This document shows positions 35,226 to 43,906 of a stretch of DNA of 48,870 nt, one piece after another (the first letter of the stretch is position 1; each line of letters begins with the position of its first letter). The stretch is from Bacillus sp. cl95 (GTDB taxonomy: Bacteria; Bacillota; Bacilli; Bacillales; Cytobacillaceae): assembly GCF_900115925.1 (NCBI RefSeq), contig NZ_FOYF01000010.1, positions 1-48,870 of the forward strand, in the 5' to 3' direction. A program made the translations under genes and the position numbers. The notes beneath the pieces were generated by a model. That model worked only from the letters and a program-made list of their open reading frames with translations. It had not been told where the DNA came from and ran no database searches.

Positions 35226-36239
35226 ATGAAGAAAAAGTGGATGTTGCTTCTCACCGGGCTGATGGTTATTTTCATCTTATCTGCCTGTGGCTCCAAATCG
35301 CAGGATGATGTGGTGAAGGAGTTGAATGGTAAGATTGGAGATTTGTCCGGCTATAAAGCAAATGCAAAAATGACGCTTAAGATGGGAACGGATTCTCAGG
35401 TGTACAATGTGGAAATCTGGCATAAAGACCCAACATTCTATCGTGTGAATCTAAAGAATGCAAAAAAAGACCAAAGTCAAATGATTTTGCGTAACGATGA
35501 AGGAGTCTTTGTTCTGACTCCAGCGCTAAACAAAAGCTTTAGGTTCCAAAGTGACTGGCCACAAAATAGCAGCCAAGCTTACTTGTATGAATCTCTGATA
35601 AAAGACATTCTGGAAGACAAAGAAGCGAAATTTTCTTCTACCAAAGATCATTATGTGTTCGAAACAAAGACAAGATATCAAAACAATAAGATGCTACCGG
35701 TCCAAGAAATCAAACTTAATAAAAAGGATCTAACACCGGCAAGTGTAAAAATCATGGATGTTGATCGCAATGCACTTGTAACGGTTGTATTCTCCAAGGT
35801 TAAATTAGATGCAAGCTTTAATAAAGATGATTTTGAAATGCAAAAGAATATGACGCGCGCTCAAATTGGTCTTCCTGCAATGGCGGAAGCGGGAGATAAG
35901 GCTTTCTCTGTCAAGTATCCAATTGCTGAAATTAAAGGTGTAGATTTAATCGAAGAGAAGGCGATGGATACTGAAGAAGGTAAGCGTGTTGTATTGACAT
36001 ATGACGGGGAAAAATCATTCACTCTTATTCAAGAGAAAGCTGTAACTAAGACTGCTGCGGCTTCACCAACATTTGTAAAAGGGGACCCTGTTGACTTAGG
36101 ATTTACTATTGGTGCCATTTCTGGTCACTCCATCAAATGGTCTTATGACGGTGTCGATTTCATGCTAGCCTCAAACGACCTTTCTCCAGATGAAATGGTT
36201 ATGGTTGCTCGATCTGTCCAAGGTGATATGGTTAAATAA
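35226..36239 (+). CDS. ydcC: Outer-membrane-lipoprotein-carrier-like lipoprotein YdcC
   Basis: 337 residues. A signal peptide ends in the lipobox LSAC (Cys about 20), so it is tethered outside the membrane. The body is a LolA/RseB-like beta fold, with YKANAKMTLKMGTDSQVYNVE and VQEIKLNKKDLTPASVKIMD, and is conserved in this position in Bacillaceae. ATG 35226 follows GAAGGGG; the frame upstream to 35163 is ignored. The function is unknown in detail; an envelope role is inferred. Confidence 0.9.
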   Translation: MKKKWMLLLTGLMVIFILSACGSKSQDDVVKELNGKIGDLSGYKANAKMTLKMGTDSQVYNVEIWHKDPTFYRVNLKNAKKDQSQMILRNDEGVFVLTPALNKSFRFQSDWPQNSSQAYLYESLIKDILEDKEAKFSSTKDHYVFETKTRYQNNKMLPVQEIKLNKKDLTPASVKIMDVDRNALVTVVFSKVKLDASFNKDDFEMQKNMTRAQIGLPAMAEAGDKAFSVKYPIAEIKGVDLIEEKAMDTEEGKRVVLTYDGEKSFTLIQEKAVTKTAAASPTFVKGDPVDLGFTIGAISGHSIKWSYDGVDFMLASNDLSPDEMVMVARSVQGDMVK

Positions 36240-36250
36240 GAAATACCCGT

Positions 36251-36282
36251 AAAGGCTCTTATTCATAGGGGCCTTTTCTTTG
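36251..36282 (+). terminator. ydcC terminator
   Basis: AAAGGCTC pairs with GGGCCTTT (one G-T), followed by TTCTTTG. Confidence 0.82.
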
Positions 36283-36372
36283 TGTCTGTTCATATTATAT
36301 GAGAATAAAACAAGGAGAATTGTCTAGCGGCATCAACGTATGAAACTAATCATTTAATTAGCTGAATTATAT

Positions 36373-36400
36373 TTGACTTTTGACTGGTTGGGGCTAATAA
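36373..36400 (+). promoter_or_regulatory. Candidate SigA promoter of alr
   Basis: TTGACT (36373-36378), a 16-bp spacer and TAATAA(T), about 58 bp before the alr start. Confidence 0.55.
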
Positions 36401-36458
36401 TCGTAATAAAACAAACGCGCCCTCGTAAGATAGTTTAGAAGGTTAAGGAAGTGGAGTA

Positions 36459-37622
36459 ATGGAAGAACAAGGATTTTTCTATAGGGATACATGGGCAGAA
36501 ATTGATTTAGATGCCATTTCAGATAACATTACGGCAGTGAAAGGTCATATACCTGAAACTGTGGATATCATTGCGGTTATAAAGGCCAATGCATATGGTC
36601 ATGGAGATATTCAAGTAGCTGAAACTGCACTTCAAGCTGGTGCCAAGTATCTGGCAGTTGCTTTCATGGACGAAGCTATCGCTTTAAGGAAAAAGGGAAC
36701 AACAGCTCCCCTCCTCGTATTAGGGGCAACCAGACCAGAAGATGTTGCCATTGCAGTAGATCATGACATCACACTCACAGTTTTTTACTATGAATGGTTA
36801 ACGGAAGCACTACCATATCTCGGTGAAGATGACCAGCTCGCCATCCACGTCAAGTTAGACACAGGAATGGGAAGACTTGGTGTGAAGGAACCAGCGGAAT
36901 TAAAGTCCATAGAAAAGAAGTTGATAGAAGAAAAACGATTTAAATTTGAGGGGATATTTACGCATTTTGCAACTGCGGATGAAACCGATCGATCTTATGT
37001 GGAAAAGCAATTAACCCGTTTCAACGAAATGCTGGATGTGCTGGATGAAAAACCAGCCTATATACATGCAGGCAACAGTGCAACTGCATTACGATTCCCT
37101 CATGCACATTTCAATGCAGTGAGGTTAGGGATTGTTATGTACGGACTAACCCCTTCGTTAGAAATAGAACCAGAACTTCCTATCCCTTTAACAGAAGCAT
37201 TCTCATTGCATTCAAGGCTTGTTCATGTGAAAAAGCTTCAAAAGGGTGAGAAGGTTAGCTATGGTGCGACATACGAAGCGAAAGAGGATGAATGGATTGG
37301 GACGATACCAATTGGTTATGCGGATGGATGGATTAGAGGGTTACAAGGGCAGGAAGTACTTGTCGCTGGGAAGCGAGCTCCGATTGTCGGAAGGATTTGT
37401 ATGGATCAATGTATGGTTAAGCTTCCTAATGAGCTTGCTATCGGCGAGAGAGTAACCTTGATAGGGGATCAAGCCGAAGAGACCATTTCAATAAACGAAG
37501 TTGCGAAAAAATTAGAAACCATTAATTATGAAGTCCCTTGTATCATTTCAAACCGTGTTCCCCGTTTGTTTAAAAAAGGCCAACGGATTGTAGATCTCAA
37601 GAACTCCATCCTTCAAGGATAG
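36459..37622 (+). CDS. alr: Alanine racemase
   Basis: 387 residues, PLP-dependent fold type III. It interconverts L- and D-alanine for the wall. The PLP lysine is in [11 protein letters not shown] (about 41-51). The catalytic tyrosine lies in SYGATYEA, with [13 protein letters not shown] following and ICMDQCMV near the C-terminal beta domain. ATG 36459 follows GGAAGTGGAG. It provides the substrate for Ddl and stands before ndoAI, as in B. subtilis. Confidence 0.97.
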   Translation: MEEQGFFYRDTWAEIDLDAISDNITAVKGHIPETVDIIAVIKANAYGHGDIQVAETALQAGAKYLAVAFMDEAIALRKKGTTAPLLVLGATRPEDVAIAVDHDITLTVFYYEWLTEALPYLGEDDQLAIHVKLDTGMGRLGVKEPAELKSIEKKLIEEKRFKFEGIFTHFATADETDRSYVEKQLTRFNEMLDVLDEKPAYIHAGNSATALRFPHAHFNAVRLGIVMYGLTPSLEIEPELPIPLTEAFSLHSRLVHVKKLQKGEKVSYGATYEAKEDEWIGTIPIGYADGWIRGLQGQEVLVAGKRAPIVGRICMDQCMVKLPNELAIGERVTLIGDQAEETISINEVAKKLETINYEVPCIISNRVPRLFKKGQRIVDLKNSILQG

Positions 37623-37793
37623 TGAATTAGATTGGGAAAAAGATATTTTTATCATAACCATGCATAAAGATTTGTTTTTAAAGCGGATAATACAGTAGAA
37701 ATTGCTGAATGCCCTTTGCTTTAGGCTTCATTCGTGGTATTATTAAAAATGGTAGAGAAAAATGGTGTGTAGTGATGGTGGAGGTGTATGTTT

Positions 37794-38075
37794 GTGTCTG
37801 AGTCCAGCGCAACAACGGAAATCTTAGTGAAATTACCGCAACATCTTTTAACCGAGTTAGATGGTTTTGTTAAACAGGAAAACGTCAATCGCAGTGATTT
37901 TATTTATCAGGCAACAAAGATGTACCTACGCGAACGTAAAAAGAGACAAATTCGCGAAGCCATGAGACGTGGCTATATGGAAATGGCTAAAATAAATTTA
38001 AGAATTGCATCAGAAGCATTTCTGGCAGAATATGAGGCAGAACACACAGTCGAACGTCTAGTAAGCGGGGGATAA
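37794..38075 (+). CDS. ndoAI: Antitoxin EndoAI (MazE-type)
   Basis: 93 residues with an N-terminal ribbon-helix-helix DNA-binding part ([33 protein letters not shown]) and an acidic C-terminal tail that blocks the toxin. The GTG at 37794 is chosen: it is 8 nt after GGTGGAGGTG and yields the familiar start (M)[11 protein letters not shown] 37788 is too close to the ribosome binding site. It is 4 nt from the toxin gene and probably autoregulates the pair. Confidence 0.94.
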   Translation: MSESSATTEILVKLPQHLLTELDGFVKQENVNRSDFIYQATKMYLRERKKRQIREAMRRGYMEMAKINLRIASEAFLAEYEAEHTVERLVSGG

Positions 38076-38079
38076 TCCT

Positions 38080-38430
38080 TTGATTGTCAAACGTGGTGAC
38101 GTTTATTTTGCAGACCTATCCCCAGTTGTTGGTTCTGAGCAAGGAGGAGTCCGTCCTGTTCTTGTCATTCAAAACGACATCGGGAACCGGTTTAGTCCCA
38201 CAGTAATTGTTGCGGCGATCACAGCTCAAATTCAAAAGGCTAAGTTACCGACACATGTTGAAATTGATGCGAAGCGCTACGGATTTGAACGAGACTCTGT
38301 CATTTTACTAGAGCAAATTCGAACAATCGATAAGCAGCGGTTAACCGATAAGATTACCCATCTCGATGACGAAATGATGGAAAAGGTGGATGAAGCCTTG
38401 CAAATCAGTTTAGGTCTCATCGAATTCTAA
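38080..38430 (+). CDS. ndoA: Endoribonuclease EndoA (MazF toxin)
   Basis: 116 residues of the PemK/MazF family. It cleaves mRNA at short specific sites (UACAU in B. subtilis). [20 protein letters not shown] and [12 protein letters not shown] hold the conserved active-site arginine and substrate loop, with a conserved [17 protein letters not shown] 38080 is the start, after AGCGGGGGAT. It forms a toxin-antitoxin operon with ndoAI, located just before the rsb genes. Confidence 0.95.
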   Translation: MIVKRGDVYFADLSPVVGSEQGGVRPVLVIQNDIGNRFSPTVIVAAITAQIQKAKLPTHVEIDAKRYGFERDSVILLEQIRTIDKQRLTDKITHLDDEMMEKVDEALQISLGLIEF

Positions 38431-38440
38431 CATAAGATTA

Positions 38441-38467
38441 CGCTCTTTAAGGAAAGAGCGTTTTTTT
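38441..38467 (+). terminator. ndoA terminator
   Basis: CGCTCTTT/AAAGAGCG, 4-nt loop, then T7, 10 nt after the ndoA stop. A second hairpin follows at 38508. Confidence 0.93.
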
Positions 38468-38507
38468 ATACATAATCGATTCATACATCCAACCTCATAT
38501 GTCCTGT

Positions 38508-38543
38508 AAAGACAAGCATTCGACGGCTTGTCTTTTATTTTTT
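38508..38543 (+). terminator. Second terminator after ndoA
   Basis: AAAGACAAGC pairs with GCTTGTCTTT around 8 nt, followed by TATTTTTTT. It is a back-up terminator insulating the sigB operon from the toxin gene. Confidence 0.88.
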
Positions 38544-38612
38544 TATAAAAAAATAAAAAAGAGGTTTAATAGGTAAAATAAAGGGTAAAAAAGAAAGTCG
38601 CAATTTGTAAAA

Positions 38613-38658
38613 AACGATTATCGTTAAAGTTGACGAGATTCATTTATTTGTTTTAAAT
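38613..38658 (+). promoter_or_regulatory. Candidate rsbR operon promoter with upstream palindrome
   Basis: TTGACG (38630-38635), a 17-bp spacer and TTAAAT (38653-38658), with AACGAT-T-ATCGTT (38613-38625) a perfect palindrome just upstream of the -35. The start site would be about 95 nt before rsbR. The surrounding 38544-38760 stretch contains no gene. Confidence 0.5.
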
Positions 38659-38760
38659 GAAAATAGAAAGCGGAATTATGACTATTTTTCAAAAATTGAG
38701 TTACTGTTAATAGATTTGAAATTCAAAAGGTATCCTAGTGCTAGGAATGGGGAGGATGGA

Positions 38761-39594
38761 ATGAACAAATTAATACTGAATTATGTAACCGAGAATTACG
38801 AAGAAATTTTAAATGATTGGATAGAAAGTACGAAAGAAGGAGCGGATGACCGAGTTTTAAGAGTGATCTCGGACAATGTTTTTTTAGCAACGAGCCGAGA
38901 ATATCTTGATATGATCATCTCGAATATTAAGGGTGTTAAAGAAGAGTATTCTAACCGCTTGATTGATTTTGCTGAGAAAATCATCCGTCTTGGCTGGCCT
39001 CTCCACTTTGTAACTGAAGGGTTAAGCAGTTTTGGTCGAATTGTATTCGAAGGCATGCAGGAAAAAGGGATTGTCACACCAGAAAATCAATTGGAGATCA
39101 TCTATGAATTTGATAGCTGGATGAGACCTTTGAATAATGAACTTGTAAATACGTATTCCAGAACTTGGGAAAGAACGGTATCCCTGCAAAAAATTGCACT
39201 GCAAGAGCTTTCTGCCCCGTTAATTCCTGTTTTTGAGGGAATTACGGTCATGCCTTTGGTTGGTACAATTGATACAGAAAGAGCAAAGCAAATCATGGAA
39301 AATCTTTTGAATGGTGTAGTAAAGCACCGTTCAGAAGTAGTACTTATTGATATTACAGGTGTTCCTGTTGTAGATACGATGGTTGCACATCATATCATTC
39401 AGGCTGCGGAAGCTGTTCGCCTTGTTGGAGCGAAATGTATGCTTTGTGGAATAAGGCCTGAAATAGCCCAAACAATTGTAAATCTAGGTATTGATTTAAA
39501 TAAATTTACGACAAAGAACACATTGAAAAAAGGGATTGAAGCAGCGTTGGAAATGACTTCACGCAAACTTGTTAAAATGGAGGGAGCAAATTGA
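38761..39594 (+). CDS. rsbRA: RsbT co-antagonist RsbR (stressosome)
   Basis: 277 residues (B. subtilis RsbRA 274). It has an N-terminal non-haem globin-like sensing domain (about 1-135) and a C-terminal STAS domain (about 155-270, [20 protein letters not shown]). The threonines near DITG and DTMV are the RsbT phosphorylation sites in the homologue. It assembles with RsbS into the 1.8-MDa stressosome that traps RsbT. ATG 38761 follows GGGGAGGA; the frame from 38716 is ignored. It overlaps rsbS by 4 nt. Confidence 0.95.
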   Translation: MNKLILNYVTENYEEILNDWIESTKEGADDRVLRVISDNVFLATSREYLDMIISNIKGVKEEYSNRLIDFAEKIIRLGWPLHFVTEGLSSFGRIVFEGMQEKGIVTPENQLEIIYEFDSWMRPLNNELVNTYSRTWERTVSLQKIALQELSAPLIPVFEGITVMPLVGTIDTERAKQIMENLLNGVVKHRSEVVLIDITGVPVVDTMVAHHIIQAAEAVRLVGAKCMLCGIRPEIAQTIVNLGIDLNKFTTKNTLKKGIEAALEMTSRKLVKMEGAN

Positions 39595-39947
39595 GAATAC
39601 CTATCTTAAAATTGCACGATTGTTTGTTAGTCTCGATTCAATGGGAATTGGATGACCAAACGGCCCTTCAGTTTCAAGAAGATCTTCTTCATAAGATTCA
39701 TGAGACGAGTGCAAATGGTGTAGTAATTGATATCACGTCAATTGATTTTATAGATTCTTTTATTGCCAAAGTTTTAGGTGATGTAATTAATATGTCTAAA
39801 CTGATGGGAGCAAAAGTTGTTATTACAGGCATTCAACCAGCGGTTGCCATCACGCTTATTGAATTGGGCATTGGCTTGGAAGATGTCCTAACAGCTTTAG
39901 ACTTAGAAAAAGGTTTGGAGAAATTACAACAGGAATTGGGGGATTGA
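39591..39947 (+). CDS. rsbS: RsbT antagonist RsbS (stressosome scaffold)
   Basis: 118 residues, a single STAS domain. The phosphorylated serine lies in [19 protein letters not shown]. It forms the stressosome core with RsbR and binds the kinase RsbT until phosphorylated. The start is TTG 39591, overlapping the rsbR stop codon (TTGA) and following GGAGCAAA, so translation is coupled. Confidence 0.95.
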   Translation: MRIPILKLHDCLLVSIQWELDDQTALQFQEDLLHKIHETSANGVVIDITSIDFIDSFIAKVLGDVINMSKLMGAKVVITGIQPAVAITLIELGIGLEDVLTALDLEKGLEKLQQELGD

Positions 39948-39951
39948 CTGT

Positions 39952-40353
39952 ATGAATAATCAATCCTGCGTAAAAATAATAAACGAATGGGACATCGTAG
40001 CTGCACGCCAGCTGGGTCGCAATGTCGCAAAGGAGCTTGGTTTTGGAATTGTAGACCAAGCGAGAATCACGACTGCAATCAGTGAGTTGGCGAGAAACAT
40101 CTACTTATATGCCGGCCAAGGACAGGTTTGCATAGAAAAAGTCTATGACGGCGGAAAAGCGGGATTGCGAATTGGAGCAACTGACAGCGGACCTGGAATT
40201 AGCGATATAAGGCAAGTAATGGAAGATGGTTTTACCACATCTGGTGGGTTAGGAGCAGGCTTGCCTGGTGTAAAAAGACTCATGGATGAATTCAGCATAG
40301 ATTCTTCACCAGGGCATGGGACAGATATACAAGCCACTAAATGGCTCCGTTAG
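39952..40353 (+). CDS. rsbT: Switch serine/threonine kinase RsbT
   Basis: 133 residues, a GHKL-type kinase. The N box is ISELARNIYLYAG, followed by ATDSGPGISD and GLGAGLPGVKRLMDEF. It phosphorylates RsbS and RsbR under stress, then leaves the stressosome and activates RsbU. GGGGGATTG precedes ATG 39952. It is four nt from rsbS and close to rsbU. Confidence 0.96.
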   Translation: MNNQSCVKIINEWDIVAARQLGRNVAKELGFGIVDQARITTAISELARNIYLYAGQGQVCIEKVYDGGKAGLRIGATDSGPGISDIRQVMEDGFTTSGGLGAGLPGVKRLMDEFSIDSSPGHGTDIQATKWLR

Positions 40354-40367
40354 GGGGAGAAACGGCT

Positions 40368-41378
40368 ATGGACTTCCGAGAAATGATGGAGTCAAAGTAT
40401 CGGGATATTTTGATTAAGTATATAACCGAACAATCCGAACAATCTTTATATCAGGGACAAAAATTTAGCAGACAATCTATTGAACATAAAATTTCTCCAG
40501 AAGAAATCATCAACCTTCATAAGAGTTTATTGTTTGAACTCTATCCAGAGGTACCTGAAAGTGTCATGCATTCCTTCGATATTCTGTTGGAAGTTATGAT
40601 GGGGTACGGAGTAGCTTACAGAGAACATCAAAGCCTAAGAAGTCAACAACTTGAACTTAGAACGGAAATGGAAATCGCAGCAAATGTACAACAGACATTG
40701 TTGGGAACTTCCATTCCGAAGGTCAAGGGCCTTGATATTGGTGCGTTAAGTGTTCCGGCTAGACATATGAACGGGGATTATTATCACTTCGTCCATGATG
40801 AATCGAACTGTATTAATGTAGCAATTGCTGATGTAATCGGCAAAGGGATTCCTGCTGCTCTTTGTATGTCCATGATTAAGTATGCGATGGATAGTCTTCC
40901 AGAGCATCGTCATAATCCTAATGAGGTGCTTGAAAATTTAAATCGTGTTGTTGAACAAAACGTTGATCCAAGCATGTTCATTACGATGTTTTATGGCATG
41001 TATAACGTAAGGAATCATACTTTTTATTATTCTTCTGCTGGTCACGAACCAGGTTTTTACTATGATGCTTCTAAAGATGAATTTTCAGATTTGGAAGCAA
41101 AGGGACTCCTATTAGGTATCGAGAAAAAGACGAAATATCGACAATATGAAAAAGAAATCCAACCTGGAGACATGATTGTATTGATGTCAGATGGTGTTAC
41201 AGAATGCAGAACCGAGGAAGGTTTTCTTGAAAAGGACTCCTTGATCCAATATATAAAGAAGTACATGCATCTTGAGGCCCAAGAAATTGTGGCTAATATT
41301 TATAGAGAACTTGAAAAACTACAACATTTTCAATTACGTGATGACTTTACATTAATTATCTTAAAAAGGAATGTTTAA
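40368..41378 (+). CDS. rsbU: Phosphoserine phosphatase RsbU
   Basis: 336 residues (B. subtilis 335). The N-terminal RsbT-binding helical domain is about 1-110, and the PP2C phosphatase domain about 120-335. Metal aspartates lie in MNGDYYHFVHD, AIADVIGKGIPAAL, SDGVTECRTE and DDFTLIIL. It dephosphorylates RsbV~P and so frees SigB. ATG 40368 follows GGGGGAG; the frame to 40341 overlaps rsbT and is rejected. The -35 of the downstream SigB promoter overlaps its stop codon. Confidence 0.96.
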   Translation: MDFREMMESKYRDILIKYITEQSEQSLYQGQKFSRQSIEHKISPEEIINLHKSLLFELYPEVPESVMHSFDILLEVMMGYGVAYREHQSLRSQQLELRTEMEIAANVQQTLLGTSIPKVKGLDIGALSVPARHMNGDYYHFVHDESNCINVAIADVIGKGIPAALCMSMIKYAMDSLPEHRHNPNEVLENLNRVVEQNVDPSMFITMFYGMYNVRNHTFYYSSAGHEPGFYYDASKDEFSDLEAKGLLLGIEKKTKYRQYEKEIQPGDMIVLMSDGVTECRTEEGFLEKDSLIQYIKKYMHLEAQEIVANIYRELEKLQHFQLRDDFTLIILKRNV

Positions 41379-41398
41379 TCCTTAGATAGTTGGGGTAA
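41373..41398 (+). promoter_or_regulatory. SigB-dependent autoregulatory promoter before rsbV
   Basis: GTTTAA (41373-41378), a 14-bp spacer and GGGTAA (41393-41398) match the known SigB consensus GTTTAA-N12/15-GGGTAT. The -35 includes the rsbU stop codon TAA. It makes rsbV-rsbW-sigB-rsbX self-amplifying, as in B. subtilis. Confidence 0.85.
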
Positions 41399-41438
41399 AT
41401 GTAAAAAGCGTGATTGATATAAAAAGGGTGGGTCTTTT

Positions 41439-41771
41439 ATGAATATTAATTTAGATATGAATGAAAATGATGGGATTGTGGAAGTTCAGGTAGAAGGAGA
41501 AATCGATGCTTATACAGCTCCGAAGCTTCGTGAAGCAGTTTTCCCTCTTTCGGAAAAAGAAAATGTAAAAATGACGATAGATTTAACTGGTGTATCTTAT
41601 ATGGATAGTACTGGTTTAGGTGTTATTGTTGGAGTTTTCAAGTCTGTACGTGCCCATAATGGCGAATTTAAACTTGTTGGTCTTTCTGACCGTTTAAAGA
41701 GACTTTTTGATATAACAGGTCTTGCAGATATAATCGACATAAATAGTGAGATAGAAGGTGGAGTTAAATGA
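41439..41771 (+). CDS. rsbV: Anti-sigma-factor antagonist RsbV
   Basis: 110 residues, a STAS domain. The regulated serine is in SYMDSTGLGVIVG (about 56). Unphosphorylated RsbV binds RsbW and releases SigB. AGGGTGGG precedes ATG 41439. It is the first gene behind the SigB-type promoter and overlaps rsbW by 4 nt. Confidence 0.97.
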   Translation: MNINLDMNENDGIVEVQVEGEIDAYTAPKLREAVFPLSEKENVKMTIDLTGVSYMDSTGLGVIVGVFKSVRAHNGEFKLVGLSDRLKRLFDITGLADIIDINSEIEGGVK

Positions 41772-42241
41772 ATCAAGCCTTTGATTACATTGAGATGAAA
41801 ATTCCGGCTAAGCCAGAGTTTGTTGGAGTGATTCGTCTTACTTTATCGGGGATTGCCAGCAGAATGGGCTTTTCCTATGATGACCTTGAAGATTTGAAGA
41901 TTGCAACAAGCGAAGCTTGTACGAATGCCGTGCAACATGCATATAAGAAAAATGAACAGGGTGAAGTCAAAATCGGCTTCGGACTATATGCAGACCGTTT
42001 AGAAGTTATGGTTGCGGATAGTGGTGTAAGTTTTGATTTTGAATCCGCGAGAAAAGGGATTGGACCTTATGGCGAAAATGACTCTGTTGAGTTTTTACGC
42101 GAAGGAGGTCTAGGTCTATATCTAATTGAGACGTTGATGGACGAAGTAAGAATCCATCAAAAAGAAGGTGTTACAGTCTTTATGACTAAATACCTTGAAG
42201 GAGAGCAGGTGGAGATCGATGCCGAAACAATCTCAACCTAA
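41768..42241 (+). CDS. rsbW: Serine-protein kinase / anti-sigma-B factor RsbW
   Basis: 157 residues of the GHKL fold. The ATP-binding N box is ATSEACTNAVQHAY, with VADSGVSFDF and GGLGLYLIETLMDE after it. It binds SigB to keep it inactive and phosphorylates RsbV. The start overlaps rsbV (ATGA), and its 3' end overlaps sigB by 23 nt, keeping kinase and sigma factor in proportion. Confidence 0.97.
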   Translation: MNQAFDYIEMKIPAKPEFVGVIRLTLSGIASRMGFSYDDLEDLKIATSEACTNAVQHAYKKNEQGEVKIGFGLYADRLEVMVADSGVSFDFESARKGIGPYGENDSVEFLREGGLGLYLIETLMDEVRIHQKEGVTVFMTKYLEGEQVEIDAETIST

Positions 42242-43010
42242 ACAGGCGAAACAAGAAACAAATGATCTAATCAAGGCGTATCAACTCTATCAAGATTCCG
42301 AAGCTCAGGAGAAATTAGTTATCCAGTACAAAAGCCTGGTTGAGACGATAGCAAGGAAATATTCAAAGGGTCGTTCTTTCCATGAAGATATCGTACAGGT
42401 AGGGATGATTGGTTTATTGGGAGCGATTCGCCGATATGATGAAACTTTCGGTAAAAGTTTCGAGGCTTTTGCTGTTCCAACCATAATTGGAGAAATAAAA
42501 CGATTCTTGCGTGATAAAACTTGGAGTGTACATGTTCCACGTCGTATAAAGGAACTAGGTCCAAAAATAAAGACAGCAGTCGAAGATCTTACGACAAAAC
42601 TCCACCGGTCTCCTAAGGTTGAGGAAATTGCGGAACTGTTGGAAGTATCGGAAGAAGAAGTGTTAGAAGCGATGGAGATGGGGAAAAGTTATCAAGCCCT
42701 ATCTGTGGATCATTCTATTGAAGCGGATTCTGACGGTGGAACTGTGACATTGCTTGATATCGTGGGAAGTATTGATGAAGGTTATGAAAAAACGAATCAG
42801 AGACTCGTATTGGAAAAAGTGCTTCATGTACTGACGGATCGTGAGAAGAGCATCATCCAATATACGTATCTTGAAAACTTGAGTCAAAAAGATGCTGGGG
42901 ATATGCTTGGAATATCACAAATGCACGTTTCAAGGCTACAGAGAAGGGCGATTAAGAAGCTTCAAGAAGCTATTAATGCGGAAACAACTAACTCGGAGTG
43001 CCTTTCATGA
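42219..43010 (+). CDS. sigB: RNA polymerase general stress sigma factor SigB
   Basis: 263 residues with sigma regions 2 (KSFEAFAVPTIIGEIKRFLRDKTWSV follows as region 2-3), 3 (VEEIAELLEVSEEEVLEAM) and 4 (DAGDMLGISQMHVSRLQRRA). It controls the general stress regulon. ATG 42219 has CAGGTGGAG upstream; the frame back to 42195 is rejected. It lies between its anti-sigma gene rsbW and the feedback phosphatase rsbX, with overlaps on both sides. Confidence 0.97.
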   Translation: MPKQSQPKQAKQETNDLIKAYQLYQDSEAQEKLVIQYKSLVETIARKYSKGRSFHEDIVQVGMIGLLGAIRRYDETFGKSFEAFAVPTIIGEIKRFLRDKTWSVHVPRRIKELGPKIKTAVEDLTTKLHRSPKVEEIAELLEVSEEEVLEAMEMGKSYQALSVDHSIEADSDGGTVTLLDIVGSIDEGYEKTNQRLVLEKVLHVLTDREKSIIQYTYLENLSQKDAGDMLGISQMHVSRLQRRAIKKLQEAINAETTNSECLS

Positions 43011-43603
43011 ACCATTTATCCAAAGACAACATAGAAGTTTTTGCTCATCAGTCTTCTAAAGAGGGTAAAGCTTTTTGTGGCGATAGTTACTATTACACGG
43101 CAACAGATGACTATTTTGTCTGTATTCTTGCAGATGGACTTGGCAGTGGAAAGTATGCTTTTGAAGCTTCTTCTGCTGCTGTAGCTATTGTTGAAAATCA
43201 TCATCATGAAGACGTGGATACTTTAATGAGGCTTTGCAATCAGTCGATGCTTGCGAAAAGGGGCGCGGCTGTCTCTATTTTAAAAATTTACTTCCAATCT
43301 AGAGAATTTGTCTATAGTTGCGTAGGCAATATAAGGTTTTTCTTGTATTCGCCCCAAGGTAAACTCACATATCCATTACCGGTTACAGGTTATTTATCCG
43401 GCAGGCCTCAGACATATCATACGCAGCGTTTTTCCTATGCGCCTCAATCTAAATTCTTAATTTTTTCCGATGGTTATGAACTTCAAGGTATTAAAACATT
43501 ACTTAATGGAGTCTTGCCAACAGAAACGATTGCAAATGAAATTAGAACAAATCATACAAGAGCGAATGATGATTCAACATTTATTATTGGAAGCTTACTC
43601 TAA
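43007..43603 (+). CDS. rsbX: Feedback phosphatase RsbX
   Basis: 198 residues, PP2C-type (CGDSYYYTATDDYFVCILADGLGSG near the N-terminus; the acidic metal ligands are visible; NDDSTFIIGSLL at the C-terminus). It removes phosphate from RsbS and RsbR to reset the stressosome. ATG 43007 overlaps the sigB stop (ATGA), with CGGAG 9 nt upstream; the GTG at 42998 is less likely. The stop codon is in the loop of the operon terminator. Confidence 0.94.
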   Translation: MNHLSKDNIEVFAHQSSKEGKAFCGDSYYYTATDDYFVCILADGLGSGKYAFEASSAAVAIVENHHHEDVDTLMRLCNQSMLAKRGAAVSILKIYFQSREFVYSCVGNIRFFLYSPQGKLTYPLPVTGYLSGRPQTYHTQRFSYAPQSKFLIFSDGYELQGIKTLLNGVLPTETIANEIRTNHTRANDDSTFIIGSLL

Positions 43604-43619
43604 AGGTAAGCTTCTTTTT
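43590..43619 (+). terminator. sigB operon terminator overlapping rsbX stop
   Basis: GAAGCTTAC/GTAAGCTTC stem with the rsbX stop TAA in its loop, followed by T5. Confidence 0.92.
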
Positions 43620-43624
43620 ATTAT

Positions 43625-43808
43625 GGCTCTGTTAAACATGGTTGTTGATTTTCGCTACAGGGCACTCGCTTTCCGCGGGCGGTTCGGGAGCCTCCTCGTC
43701 GCTTCACTCCTGCGGGGTCTCCCTTGACCCGCTTTTCCCGCAGGAGTCTCGCACCCTTACGCTACAATCAACAAAGCTAATAAATCGACATTGGTCTTTA
43801 ACAGAGAC
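43625..43808. mobile_element. MITE-like palindromic repeat, copy 2 (inverted)
   Basis: 184 bp from GGCTCTGTTAAACATGG to CTTTAACAGAGAC. It is the reverse orientation of the element at 29744, lacking two internal segments. The core CTGCGGGGTCTCCCTTGACC, then CGCTTTTCCCGCAG, is shared. No gene is inside. It occupies most of the rsbX-tex gap. Confidence 0.8.
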
Positions 43809-43906
43809 TTTGGTATAGATTTCCATTGTTCAGTAATGGTAATAATGAAAACGAAGCATGCATTTGTTACAATAAGGGATAAGACGTTGATAAAGCGGAG
43901 GTAATT

